From an uncultured Croceicoccus sp. (GTDB taxonomy: Bacteria; Pseudomonadota; Alphaproteobacteria; Sphingomonadales; Sphingomonadaceae), in the NCBI RefSeq assembly GCF_947496385.1, contig NZ_CANMCP010000007.1, positions 62,001-126,000 of the forward strand: DNA of 64,000 bases. The letters are read 5' to 3'. Below are positions 26,197 through 33,855 of the stretch, one piece after another; within the stretch, counting starts at the first letter, position 1; every line of letters starts with the position of its first letter. The notes beneath the pieces were generated by a model. The model made no database searches. It worked only from the letters and a program-made list of their open reading frames with translations, and had not been told where the DNA came from. Both the position numbers and the translations under genes were made by a program.

Positions 26197-27093
26197 TCAG
26201 CGCGTCTTCGGGGTGGCGGTGAGAAAGGCGCGCAGCGCTTCGGCGGGGCGATAGCCTTCGAGCACCGCGCCGTCGGAGGGACGGACGATGACCGGCGTGC
26301 CGCCGTACCCGTGCGCCCTGGCAAAAGCCTCGTTCTCGTCGAGCCCGGTGACATCGCAGGGTTTGGCGCTGGCCAGCGCCACGCCAGCATAGGCCATGTG
26401 CAGCGAGACCTCGGGTCTCTTCGCGCAAAGCACCTGTTCGGCGAGCTTGCGGCTCTCGGCGCCGAAGATCGAGATCGGGCGTTCCTCGACCCGTGCGCCG
26501 ATCGCTTTCAACTCGGCTTCGAGCTTCTTGCAGTAGCTGCAGTGGAAATCGGAAAAGACGGTCACGCGCGGGCCATCCTTGGGACCCCAATGGATCGCGC
26601 CCTTGTCCGACAGTTTGGACAGGTCGACCGTAGTGGGTGCTGCCGCGCGCGACGGGGCGGGAGCATTGTCGCCGTCCGCTTCGCTGCGCCTTGCCGCACC
26701 GGCAGCCAGCAGGTCGGGATTGAGTTCGAGCAGCCGCGCCGCGGTGAGGTCCTGGCGCGTTTCCATGTCGTAGACCCGGCCGATCACGAGATAGCGTGCT
26801 GTCCTGTCGACATAGAACAGCGTCTGCTTCGAGGCGACTTCGCACAGGCCTCCCAGCCCCTTGCAGACAATCGCGTCGATCGCGGTCTTCGGCAGCCGGA
26901 CTTTCAGCGCCTCGCGCACGGCTTCGGTCGCCGTGGCACTGGTCCCTTGCGCGAAGCTTGCCACGCCCCATCCTGTCGCGCCCGAAAGCGCGAGGACGGC
27001 GAGCGTTGCCGCGGCGGGTTTGGTCCAGCGGGAACGACCGAGCGTTCGGGCGCGGGTGCGCAGGCGTTCGGCAAACTGGGGCTTCGGGGTCAT
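26197..27093 (-). CDS. DsbC-like thiol:disulfide isomerase of the transfer operon
   Basis: A 298-residue protein with an N-terminal membrane anchor or uncleaved signal (LAVLALSGATGWGVASFAQ), a DsbC-like dimerisation region (TLFYVDRTARYLVIGRVYDM), and a thioredoxin fold with FSDFHCSYCKKLEAEL (CSYC active site) and GYGGTPVIVRPSDG holding the cis-proline. It is expected to shuffle disulfides in TraN, TraU, TraH and TraV in the periplasm. It overlaps traB by 4 bp. Confidence 0.92.
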   Translation of the reverse strand: MTPKPQFAERLRTRARTLGRSRWTKPAAATLAVLALSGATGWGVASFAQGTSATATEAVREALKVRLPKTAIDAIVCKGLGGLCEVASKQTLFYVDRTARYLVIGRVYDMETRQDLTAARLLELNPDLLAAGAARRSEADGDNAPAPSRAAAPTTVDLSKLSDKGAIHWGPKDGPRVTVFSDFHCSYCKKLEAELKAIGARVEERPISIFGAESRKLAEQVLCAKRPEVSLHMAYAGVALASAKPCDVTGLDENEAFARAHGYGGTPVIVRPSDGAVLEGYRPAEALRAFLTATPKTR

Positions 27094-28445
27094 TGGGCAT
27101 TCCTCACGAAGGCGCCGTCGAGAAAGACGATCTCGACTTCAATGCCGGTCGGCATCTCGACGACAGGTTGGTATTGTTCGGCGCGTTCGATGAGATACTT
27201 GCTCACCGTATCGGCGGCATCGCCCGCGCCCTGGCCAAGTCCGCCGGCGAGGATGTCGGTGCCCGAGAGCTTCGAGCGCGTGCCGTCGGAATTGGCGGTG
27301 ATCCCCGAAAACACCGAGTTGGCATTGGCGGAAAAGCCGCGCCCGAACCCGCCGACGATCCCGGCCAGCAGCGCCTGGCTGATCAGCGATCCCTCGCGGC
27401 TGACGATCCTTCCGCGCACCCCCGACTTGCCGGCAAAGGCGATGAAGCCCTTGACCTCGGAAACCGCGACGCGGCCGCCTGGCTGGTCGCAGGTCATGCG
27501 CGCCAGCTTGACGTAGACCTTTTCCGAGGAGAGATCGCCGCGCGCCGCGCCATTGACGACGCAGCCCTCGATCCGGGTGGTGAGCACGCGCCCGTCCTGC
27601 AGCACCGAGCGGGCGGGGCCGGTGATGCGCAGCACCACAGGGAGCGGATCGGTCTGCGAGGCAACGCCCGCCGAGGCATCGACGCCGACGATGACCCGCG
27701 CCGGCGCATAGGAATTGGGCGGCAGGTATTCAGGGGAATCCTCGATGACCAGCGGCGGCGCTTCGGCGCGCCGCACCGAGGCGCCGGCAGCACTTTTGTC
27801 CGAGGTAAAATTGAGCAACCGGACGCCAGAAGGCGCATTGCCATCGAGACCCGTCGCAGCGCCCGATTGCGACGGACCGGCGGGCGATCCGAGGCCGCGC
27901 GCATCGTAGCCGCCCGCTTGCGGGCCATAGGCCGGCGGTGGCGGTGTGGCAGCCGCCGTAGTCTCGGCCGCCGCGAGCCGGGTCTTCAGCTCCGCGTTCT
28001 CCGCCGAGATCGCATCGATCGCCGCTTCGCCATCGGCGCGCATCATTTCGTTCTCGGCGCGGATCGCCTGAAGCTGGGCTTCGAGTTCGCTGCGCGGCAG
28101 CTGGCTTTCGGCAAGCTTCTTCTGCTGCTGTTCGACATTGCCGACGCGGTTGTCGAAGACCGAGACGAACTCGCGGTTGGCGAGGTCGCGATTAACGAGG
28201 CCCGCCGTTTCGATCGTGCGCGCGCCATCGGTATCGGTGGAACTGCCGTCCTCGCCCCCGAAGATGATCCAGCTGCCGCCCAATAGCGCAACGGCGCCAA
28301 TCGAAGCGAAGAGCATCTTCTGCCGGCGCTGGGTGCGCTCGTTGATATTGCTGGCGGCGGCGGTCTTACCCGGCGCGGATGCGCTGGGCACCTTGGTAGC
28401 GTTGGCGTTGGGAGCGCTGGTTTGCGGCTTCGTCGCGTCAGTCAT
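27090..28445 (-). CDS. traB: TraB, VirB10-like T4SS core protein
   Basis: A 451-residue protein from the ATG at 28445, which overlaps the traK end by 8 bp. It has a cytoplasmic Ala/Thr-rich N-terminus, one transmembrane helix (MLFASIGAVALLGGSWIIFGG), a coiled-coil with VEQQQKKLAESQL, a Pro/Gly-rich linker, and the C-terminal beta domain with YLPPNSYAPARVIVGVDA and CVVNGAARGDLSSEKVYVKL. It spans both membranes and joins TraV and TraK. Confidence 0.92.
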   Translation of the reverse strand: MTDATKPQTSAPNANATKVPSASAPGKTAAASNINERTQRRQKMLFASIGAVALLGGSWIIFGGEDGSSTDTDGARTIETAGLVNRDLANREFVSVFDNRVGNVEQQQKKLAESQLPRSELEAQLQAIRAENEMMRADGEAAIDAISAENAELKTRLAAAETTAAATPPPPAYGPQAGGYDARGLGSPAGPSQSGAATGLDGNAPSGVRLLNFTSDKSAAGASVRRAEAPPLVIEDSPEYLPPNSYAPARVIVGVDASAGVASQTDPLPVVLRITGPARSVLQDGRVLTTRIEGCVVNGAARGDLSSEKVYVKLARMTCDQPGGRVAVSEVKGFIAFAGKSGVRGRIVSREGSLISQALLAGIVGGFGRGFSANANSVFSGITANSDGTRSKLSGTDILAGGLGQGAGDAADTVSKYLIERAEQYQPVVEMPTGIEVEIVFLDGAFVRNAQ

Positions 28446-29193
28446 GGGAAAACACTCCTGCGCCGGTGACGAGATAGGCACTGGTCGCTTCGCCGGGCGC
28501 GAGTTCGTCCTTGCCGAAGGCGAGGGCGAGCGTGCCCACAGGCGCTAGCGCGTCGGCATCGAGCGTGACGGGTGCGTTGGTGCGGTTGGCGATCCGCAGC
28601 ACCTTGCCGGTGAAAGCCGCGCCGCGATAATCGCTGACCAGCTGGATCTCGAAATCGCCGACCCGCGCCGGCAGCCCGCCAAGGCTGCGGATCTCGTAGC
28701 CTTCGACGAGTTCAGCGCTCGCCATCGCGCGGATCAGCCGCACGGCGGTTTCTTCGGGCGCGGTCGCCTCCTCGAAACGCGCGGCAGCGTTTTGGCCGAG
28801 CGCCGGATTTGTGATGAAAACCTGCTGCGCGCCGATCGCCTCGATCCGGCAGGCGAACTTGTAGACCTGGCCTTTCTTCGTCGTCGCAAAGAAGCTGATC
28901 GAGCGGGCGGCAAAGGTTTCGGGGATCGAGACGTAGATGTCGCCGCGCAGCGGTTCGTTGCTCACCGCGAAATCGCTATAGGGATAGCCGCTCGAGATCT
29001 TCGAGACGCTGGCGAACTGGTCCTCGACCAGGGCGAAGCGGGTGAGTTCGCGCTGCGACACCGTGCAGTCGATCGCGGCGCCATCGGCGGCCTGCTTGAA
29101 CTGGTCGGCCAATGCGGGCGTCGTGCCCGCAAGAGCAGCGGCAATCGCGAGACCTGCCAACGGCAGGCGCGGAATGGGATTGGGCCAAGGCAT
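28438..29193 (-). CDS. traK: TraK, VirB9-like secretin-type core protein
   Basis: A 251-residue periplasmic/outer-membrane protein with signal peptide (LAGLAIAAALAGTTPALA). The family blocks are ELTRFALVEDQFASVSKISS, NEPLRGDIYVSIPE and ISFFATTKKGQVYKF. The C-terminal part, VTLDADALAPVG, is the beta domain that contacts TraV. Translation is coupled to traE, whose stop it overlaps by 1 bp. Confidence 0.9.
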   Translation of the reverse strand: MPWPNPIPRLPLAGLAIAAALAGTTPALADQFKQAADGAAIDCTVSQRELTRFALVEDQFASVSKISSGYPYSDFAVSNEPLRGDIYVSIPETFAARSISFFATTKKGQVYKFACRIEAIGAQQVFITNPALGQNAAARFEEATAPEETAVRLIRAMASAELVEGYEIRSLGGLPARVGDFEIQLVSDYRGAAFTGKVLRIANRTNAPVTLDADALAPVGTLALAFGKDELAPGEATSAYLVTGAGVFSHD

Positions 29194-29765
29194 CAGCCAG
29201 CCTCCTTCTGGTCTTTGTCCGTGGAAACCTGGGCGAACCCGGCGAGCGCAAGCCTGAGGCCGCGATAGGTCCAGCTGAGGCGGAACCGGCGTTCGTCGCT
29301 CGCAATCACTTGCGAACCGACGAAGGTCTTGAGCTTCCCCGATACTTCGGACGTCATACCCTTGGGATCGACGGTCATCTGGGTGATGACGAAAGCCTGG
29401 CTGACATCGGAACCGCGCTGCTCGGCAACGATCTTGACGAGGTCGGCCTTCAATCTCCCGCGATGTGCGGGATCGGCGACATCGAGGATCGTCTCCATCC
29501 AGTAGTCGAGACCTTCGGGACTGCGATTGAGGAGCATCAGCGCGACATCGCGGGTGACAAGCTCGAGATAGTCGGCTTCGACCCCGGCACTCGAAACCGT
29601 CAGCGGACGCTCGAGCGTCGGCAGCAGCACGACTTCGCGGGCGCGGGTCATGGCAAGGCCGGTCGCGACGACGAGCGCGGCGGCAAGCCCGGCGCTCGCA
29701 AGCGCGAACATGTTGCGCTGGCGCAGCAGCACCTGCTGGTGCTCGTGGGCAAAATCATGGAGCAT
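29193..29765 (-). CDS. traE: TraE, F-type pilus assembly protein (VirB5/B8-like role)
   Basis: A 190-residue inner-membrane protein: short cytoplasmic N-terminus (LRQRNMF), one transmembrane helix (ALASAGLAAALVVATGLAM), and a periplasmic domain with VVLLPTLERPLTVS and YLELVTRDVALMLLNRSPEG, the TraE hallmark. It starts 12 bp after traL. Confidence 0.92.
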   Translation of the reverse strand: MLHDFAHEHQQVLLRQRNMFALASAGLAAALVVATGLAMTRAREVVLLPTLERPLTVSSAGVEADYLELVTRDVALMLLNRSPEGLDYWMETILDVADPAHRGRLKADLVKIVAEQRGSDVSQAFVITQMTVDPKGMTSEVSGKLKTFVGSQVIASDERRFRLSWTYRGLRLALAGFAQVSTDKDQKEAG

Positions 29766-29777
29766 GGCTTTTCCTCC

Positions 29778-30065
29778 TCAGCCTGCCAGGCGGCGGCAGT
29801 GGGAGGGCGGCGTTGCGACAAGGCCGGTAAAGCCTGCCGGCAGATACCAATAGGCGGCATGGAGAAGCCAGGAGCTTGTGCGTCCTGCCTTTGCCTTTCG
29901 CAGAGCGAACCAGGCTCCCATGGCAAGCGCAATGCCGATCAGTATGTGCTGGGCAAGGATCCCCCAGGCGAAGGGGACGATCATCCCGGCGAACTCGTCG
30001 ATGGTCCAGAAGCCGATCAGCTCCGGATCGTCGAGACGCCGTGGGATCATGTACCGGTCTGCCAT
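29778..30065 (-). CDS. traL: TraL, F-type pilus assembly membrane protein
   Basis: A 95-residue inner-membrane protein with MIPRRLDDPELIGFWTIDEF at the N-terminus, which is characteristic of TraL, and two transmembrane helices (IVPFAWGILAQHILIGIAL and AAYWYLPAGFTGLVA region). It is homologous in position to VirB3. It lies 34 bp after the pilin gene. Confidence 0.92.
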   Translation of the reverse strand: MADRYMIPRRLDDPELIGFWTIDEFAGMIVPFAWGILAQHILIGIALAMGAWFALRKAKAGRTSSWLLHAAYWYLPAGFTGLVATPPSHCRRLAG

Positions 30066-30099
30066 CGTGGCCGCCCTCCCGTCGAAACCGCAGGTGCCG

Positions 30100-30444
30100 T
30101 CAGATCACCGCGGTCACGACAGAGGTGACGATGGGAACGCCCGTGCCGACGCCAATCCCAACGCCGACCGGCACCGCGACCTGGCCGAGCGCAAAGCGGC
30201 CCGAAGCGAGCGCGATCAGGCCGCCCGCGAGGCTGAGGACGGTAATGATCTTGCCGCCCGAGCCTTCGAGGAAGTCGGTGAACATGGTGAGCGCCGGATT
30301 GAAGGTGGTGTCGGCGCCGGCATAGGCGGTGCCGCCCACAAGGGCGGCCAGTGCAATCGGCAGCGCAAGGTTCGCGACCTTGGCGAGGACGGGCTTGCCG
30401 CGTGCCGAACGGGGGGCTGCGGCGGGGAGGGAAGGGGTGTGCAT
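30100..30444 (-). CDS. traA: TraA, F-type pilin precursor
   Basis: A 114-residue propilin and the first gene of the operon. A long basic leader ending AALVGGTAYA precedes the mature subunit, which begins near ADTTFNPALTMFTDFLEG and has two hydrophobic helices (KIITVLSLAGGLIALASG and VAVPVGVGIGVGTGVPIV) around a short polar loop. This is the F-pilin layout of about 70 mature residues. No traQ or traX gene is seen nearby, so pilin insertion and maturation must use the S26 peptidase or host enzymes. Confidence 0.88.
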   Translation of the reverse strand: MHTPSLPAAAPRSARGKPVLAKVANLALPIALAALVGGTAYAGADTTFNPALTMFTDFLEGSGGKIITVLSLAGGLIALASGRFALGQVAVPVGVGIGVGTGVPIVTSVVTAVI

Positions 30445-30790
30445 GAAGGAAACTCCGGTTCTTTGAGCATCGGTGAGCCAGCGGTCGACCCGCTGTGTGA
30501 TCCTTCATGCGGCTAGGAAATCGGTGTAGGAAAGAGGAAAGCGTGATCCGGACAATGCTACGGACGGATATGGACCATCAATGGAGTTGGTGACGGCGTT
30601 CGGTGACGATAATGTAAGCTGAAATCGACTGTACTGCCGCAGAATCACGCGCTTTCTGTCGACGAATCACGACATCATCTTGTTCTCGTCATCATTCAAC
30701 GAAAAACAAGATGTTCCGTTAATGTTCTTTCTTGTTTCCTACAGGCAGCCGGGTCGTTATGTCTGCGAGTCGCGATAACGACAGCGAGGC
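30445..30790. promoter_or_regulatory. Divergent control region between traA and the XRE-type regulator
   Basis: This 346-bp non-coding gap separates traA (minus) from the regulator gene (plus). Its right half holds three regularly spaced CTTGTT/AACAAG half-sites (listed separately). The left half must carry the transfer-operon promoter, but I cannot fix its -10/-35 with confidence. Confidence 0.6.
30676..30736. promoter_or_regulatory. Operator-like array: CTTGTT / AACAAG / CTTGTT half-sites every 26 bp
   Basis: CTTGTT starts at 30679, AACAAG at 30705 and CTTGTT at 30731, exactly 26 bp apart and alternating in orientation. The first two extend to a 9-bp inverted repeat, CATCTTGTT (30676-30684) and AACAAGATG (30705-30713). 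The array ends 54 bp before the start of the XRE-type gene, where an autoregulatory operator would be expected. Confidence 0.5.
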
Positions 30791-31258
30791 ATGACGATGG
30801 ACAGGCAGGCGAAAGATCAGGGTGCGGACAACGACCGGATTGCGCGGGTCCTGGCCCACGCCGTTGATAGCGCCGGGCGTTCGCGGGCCGATCTCGCCGC
30901 CGAGGCTGGCATGCACCGCGAAACCCTGACCCGGCTCATACGCGGCGAGCGACCGATCAAGCTTGAGGATGCCGCGCGGATCCTGTCGGTCTGCGGCGTG
31001 CCGGTCCGTTCGACGCTGATCCTTGCGCTGAGCGGCGAAGATGAACGCGCCTGCCAGTGGATGCGGCATGATGTTGGGGCGTTTCTGGAAGAATTCCTGG
31101 TGACGCTGCCTGGTGCGCTCGAGACGACGTTGGGCGAACGCTGCGACGAATTGCGGCCGCGTTGGGCGAAAGGCACGTCGCAGCTCGTCGCGCGCATGCT
31201 CGCCAATCATATCGACGACTTTGCCGCGCGCGATGTAACGGCGCAGCTGGTGCGGTAA
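30791..31258 (+). CDS. XRE-type helix-turn-helix regulator, divergent from the transfer operon
   Basis: A 155-residue protein. Residues 12-70 form a lambda-repressor-like HTH (SRADLAAEAGMHRETLTRLIRGERPIKLEDAARIL). The C-terminal 80 residues are helical (FLEEFLVTLPGALETTLGERCDEL) and of no family I can name, probably for dimerisation. ATGs at 30791 and 30797 are both possible. Its divergent position and the half-sites in its promoter suggest it represses itself and the transfer operon. Confidence 0.75.
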   Translation: MTMDRQAKDQGADNDRIARVLAHAVDSAGRSRADLAAEAGMHRETLTRLIRGERPIKLEDAARILSVCGVPVRSTLILALSGEDERACQWMRHDVGAFLEEFLVTLPGALETTLGERCDELRPRWAKGTSQLVARMLANHIDDFAARDVTAQLVR

Positions 31259-31304
31259 GCGGGGTTCAGCCTGTTTCGGAGGGGACCGCTTCCGAACGAG
31301 GTGA

Positions 31305-31553
31305 ATGACGATGAAAACGAACGATGTTGCGACGCTTGAGGATGATGCAGTTCAGGCTGCTGCCGCTCGGCCGCAGCGGTTGCTGCGGCTGCCCGAGGTG
31401 ATGCACCGGGTTGGGCTCAAGCGCTCGGCGATCTACCAGTGGATGAGCGAGGGGCGGTTTCCGAAGTCGCGGTCGCTCGGACCAAAGTGCGCGGTCTGGG
31501 TGGAGAGCGAGGTGGAGGAGTGGATATTGACTGTAACTGCTTTCGAGGGATAG
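31305..31553 (+). CDS. AlpA-family (MerR-like HTH) regulator
   Basis: An 82-residue DNA-binding protein. RLLRLPEVMHRVGLKRSAIY followed by QWMSEGRFPKSRSLGPKCAVW and a final EVEEWI is the AlpA signature: a winged-helix excisionase-like fold with YxW and the FP-x-P/S loop. Such proteins activate integrase or transfer genes in prophages and ICEs. The start ATG at 31305 is followed by another at 31311. It lies 46 bp after the XRE gene and may share its mRNA. Confidence 0.82.
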   Translation: MTMKTNDVATLEDDAVQAAAARPQRLLRLPEVMHRVGLKRSAIYQWMSEGRFPKSRSLGPKCAVWVESEVEEWILTVTAFEG

Positions 31554-31646
31554 TCGAAGTAGTGATGAGTTGAAATGCCCCCCTCGGCCCTATCGTGCCG
31601 TGGCGTTCTGCATCCCTCCCCTGCTATCAGGATTACTGAGTTAATA

Positions 31647-31687
31647 CAGTATACTGGGCTCAGAATTGTCATTATTTGCTGTATACT
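31647..31687. repeat. Pair of GTATAC palindromes 32 bp apart
   Basis: CAGTATACTG at 31647-31656 is a perfect 10-bp palindrome, and CTGTATACT at 31679-31687 repeats its core. The GTATAC cores start at 31649 and 31681, 32 bp apart, or about three helical turns. They lie just right of the AlpA gene in a non-coding gap, and could bind a dimeric regulator or a replication or transfer protein. Confidence 0.35.
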
Positions 31688-31801
31688 CTGCCTCTGAAAA
31701 CTCGGCACCTGTGCGTTCGCTGTCTGTCCTTTCCTCGATTGATCGGTGGGATGTAGGAAAGCGGAAAAGTGCCGGGGGCAAGTGATCGCCACGGAAAATT
31801 G

Positions 31802-31906
31802 ACGATCTTGGCTCTTATAGCAGGCGTTTGAGCAGGAAAAGTGGGATTTTGGCAGCGGCACATCGGAATTTGCGCCGGCGCTGACGGATTTTGCGCAAGC
31901 GGTGCT
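31802..31906. repeat. Iteron-like array of about five imperfect 21-bp direct repeats
   Basis: On the plus strand the clearest units start with GGCGTTTG at 31823, GGATTTTG at 31844, GGAATTTG at 31865 and GGATTTTG at 31886, each exactly 21 bp after the last, with a weaker unit at 31802. The three central units share GGAWTTTGSC. On the minus strand the phase reads as a seven-residue repeat around AQNP/AQIP/CQNP/AQTP, but no real gene encodes it. Tandem 17-22-bp repeats are typical of plasmid replication origins (iterons). No rep gene is in the window. Confidence 0.45.
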
Positions 31907-32119
31907 GGAAGCTGCACCAACGCACGGGAATGGGTGGTCGTTGTCCTTCCTAAATACTTCTTGGAAAGAAGATCGGTGCGCGCAACGCGATCCATAAGGA
32001 TGCCATGCGTCGAATCCTGTCTGGCATGCGTTCACTTTTGCAGAAAGAAGCCCTGTCGATTCTCGAGGCAGCGGGACTGCAGGCCACCTGATGGCATCCA
32101 CGCGCCTCATTCCGATAGG

Positions 32120-33292
32120 TTGTACCAGCCTGCGATGAGGCTGACTCATTTGGGGATTCCCAAGGCGACAAAAGTCTGACTCAATAGCGTCCTGCATCAG
32201 AAGGACGCGATAATGGGTCGGGCGATTGGCTTGCGGGATGATTTCGACGGACCAGCGCTTCGGCGACTGGCACGGAACTCAAAGAGCGCGCCACAAGCCC
32301 GGCGATTGCTGGCACTGGCCCAGATCTACGAGGGTGGTAGCCAGAGTGAGGCAGCGCGGATCGGCGGTGTCACCCTTCAGATCGTCCGCGACTGGGTGAT
32401 CCGCTTCAATACCCGCGGTCCTGACGGGCTGCTGGGCAAGGCCCCAGGCAAGGCATCGATCCTCAATGATGCGCAGCGACGCGCACTGGCCGAGGCGGTC
32501 GAGCGCGGGCCTATCCCCGCGATCCATGGCGTCGTGCGCTGGCGGCTGATCGACCTGTCGCATTGGCTCTACGAAGAGTTCGCGGTGTCGCTCGACGAGA
32601 CTACTGTCAGCCGCGAACTGAAGAAACTGGGCTATGTGAAGCTGACCGCCCGGCCCCGTCACCATGCGCAGAACGGACACGCCATGGAGGCATTCAAAAA
32701 GGGGGCTTTGCCTCGGCGGTGGCAGAGATCCGAGCCAACCTCCCGCAGGGCACGCCCATAGAGATCTGGTTCCAGGACGAGGCGCGCGTCGGGCAGAAGA
32801 ACACCATCGCCCGCCGCTGGGCGCAGCGCGGCACGCGGCCATCTGCCCCCAAGGACCAGCGCACCAGATCAGCCTATATCTTCGGAGCCATCTGTCCCGA
32901 GGAGGGCAAGGGTGCCGGACTGGTTCTGCCCTTCTGCAGCACCCAAACAGTCACACTGCACCTGGCCGAGATCGCGTTTGCGGTGGCACCCGGCGCGCAT
33001 GCTGTCGTGCTAGTGGATCCGGCCGGTTAGCACATGACCGGCAAGCTCAAGGTGCCTGCCAACATCAGCATCGTCGCGCTGCCAGCCAAATGCCCCGAGT
33101 TGAACCCGGTCGAGAACGTCTGGCAGCTCATGCGCGAAAATTGGCTCTCCAACCGCATCTTTACCTCTCACGACAACATCATCGATCATTGCTGCGAGGC
33201 TTGAAACAAGCTCGTCGTTCAGCCGTGGCGCATCATGACCATCGGCCGCCGCAAATGGGTCCGTGGGTTCGGATCATTGCAGGTTGGTATTA
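32120..33292 (+). mobile_element. IS630-family insertion sequence, decayed copy
   Basis: The element is about 1.17 kb. The left end, around 32120-32150, starts TTGTACCAGCCTGCGATGAG. The right end, read inward on the minus strand from 33292, starts TAATACCAACCTGCAATGAT. These are matching imperfect terminal inverted repeats. IS630 elements target TA; the exact duplicated TA is not clear at the left end, which agrees with an old, drifting copy. It sits exactly between the conjugation module and the catabolic cluster. Confidence 0.75.
32213..33291 (+). pseudogene. IS630 transposase, interrupted by frameshift and two stop codons
   Basis: The N-terminal HTH half runs in frame from 32213 (QARRLLALAQIYEGGSQSEA, LQIVRDWVIRFN). 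At CAAAAAGGGGGC near 32695-32706 the reading passes to the -1 frame, where IWFQDEARVGQKN (first catalytic Asp) and VVLVDPAG (second Asp) continue. The -1 shift at an A-run may be natural ribosomal slippage, as in some IS630 members. Two in-frame stops after that are not: TAG at 33028-33030 and TGA at 33202-33204, both where the family has Trp (GWHMTGK and EAWNKL). ELNPVENVW supplies the third catalytic residue. The copy is therefore almost certainly inactive. Confidence 0.82.
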
Positions 33293-33327
33293 GCCGAGCC
33301 GTATTGGGACAAAGTTGGAAGGGTAGT

Positions 33328-33345
33328 GTCCCTGTAGATGGGGAA
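33328..33345. promoter_or_regulatory. Cluster operator copy 1 (GTCCC-N8-GGGAA), upstream of the ferredoxin gene
   Basis: An 18-bp inverted repeat, GTCCC TGTAGATG GGGAA; the last base departs from the GGGAC arm. It lies 120 bp before the ferredoxin start and 35 bp from the IS630 end, and is one of six copies, one in each gap of 90 bp or more in the catabolic cluster. Confidence 0.55.
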
Positions 33346-33465
33346 TGAGCGGCGGCACAAAACTTATCACTAGAGACGCCGGAAATGAACATCCTTCAAT
33401 ATCAAAGTGAGTCACCGGCCCCATCACTCGCGTGACCCCGATTTTCGATATGAAGAAATATTCGG

Positions 33466-33792
33466 ATGCCTGATATGATCAAAATCTTTGCAAAACTGAG
33501 AGATGGAAGCACCACGGCCATCTCCACAAAGCCTGACGGTTCTCTGATGGAGGCGATCCGGGATTCCGGTATCGATGAGCTCCTTGCCCTCTGCGGAGGA
33601 TGCTGTTCCTGCGCTACGTGTCATGTTCACGTGGATGAAAGCTGGCTCTCCAGGCTCCCGGACATGAGCGAAGACGAGGACGACCTTCTGGAGAGCTCCG
33701 AACATCGAGACAACCAGTCTCGGCTTTCCTGCCAGATCCTGCTCACAGATGACTTGGACGGGCTGAAGGTCACAATCGCCCAAGCAGATTGA
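33466..33792 (+). CDS. [2Fe-2S] ferredoxin (adrenodoxin/putidaredoxin type)
   Basis: A 108-residue electron carrier, probably donating to the P450 encoded at 41685. The cluster-binding loop is [15 protein letters not shown], in which the first, seventh and tenth positions from the first Cys give the usual C-x5-C-x2-C pattern, and SRLSCQI supplies the fourth ligand. Two further cysteines inside the loop are unusual. The [11 protein letters not shown] segment is the acidic helix by which such ferredoxins dock to reductase and P450. The reductase gene follows after 63 bp. Confidence 0.9.
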   Translation: MPDMIKIFAKLRDGSTTAISTKPDGSLMEAIRDSGIDELLALCGGCCSCATCHVHVDESWLSRLPDMSEDEDDLLESSEHRDNQSRLSCQILLTDDLDGLKVTIAQAD

Positions 33793-33855
33793 AGACGCAA
33801 ACGCCGAGGATCTGTCTTCGGACGAATTGCAACAGTTGGTAGGGCGGGGATTTCC

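Larger units (their letters stand above)
31554..32119. other. Non-coding gap left of the IS630 copy
   Basis: These 566 bp hold the two GTATAC palindromes and the 21-bp repeat array listed separately. No open frame has a credible start or motif. The segment could be a replication origin, transfer origin or partition site of the mobile element. Confidence 0.45.

Noticed and set aside
26188-28286. Long plus-strand open frames opposite dsbC and traB
   Set aside because: Both opposite-strand genes carry clear family motifs; these frames have none.
31672-31995. 107-codon minus-strand frame with a seven-residue repeat
   Set aside because: The repeat reflects the 21-bp DNA array; no ribosome-binding site or known domain supports a protein.
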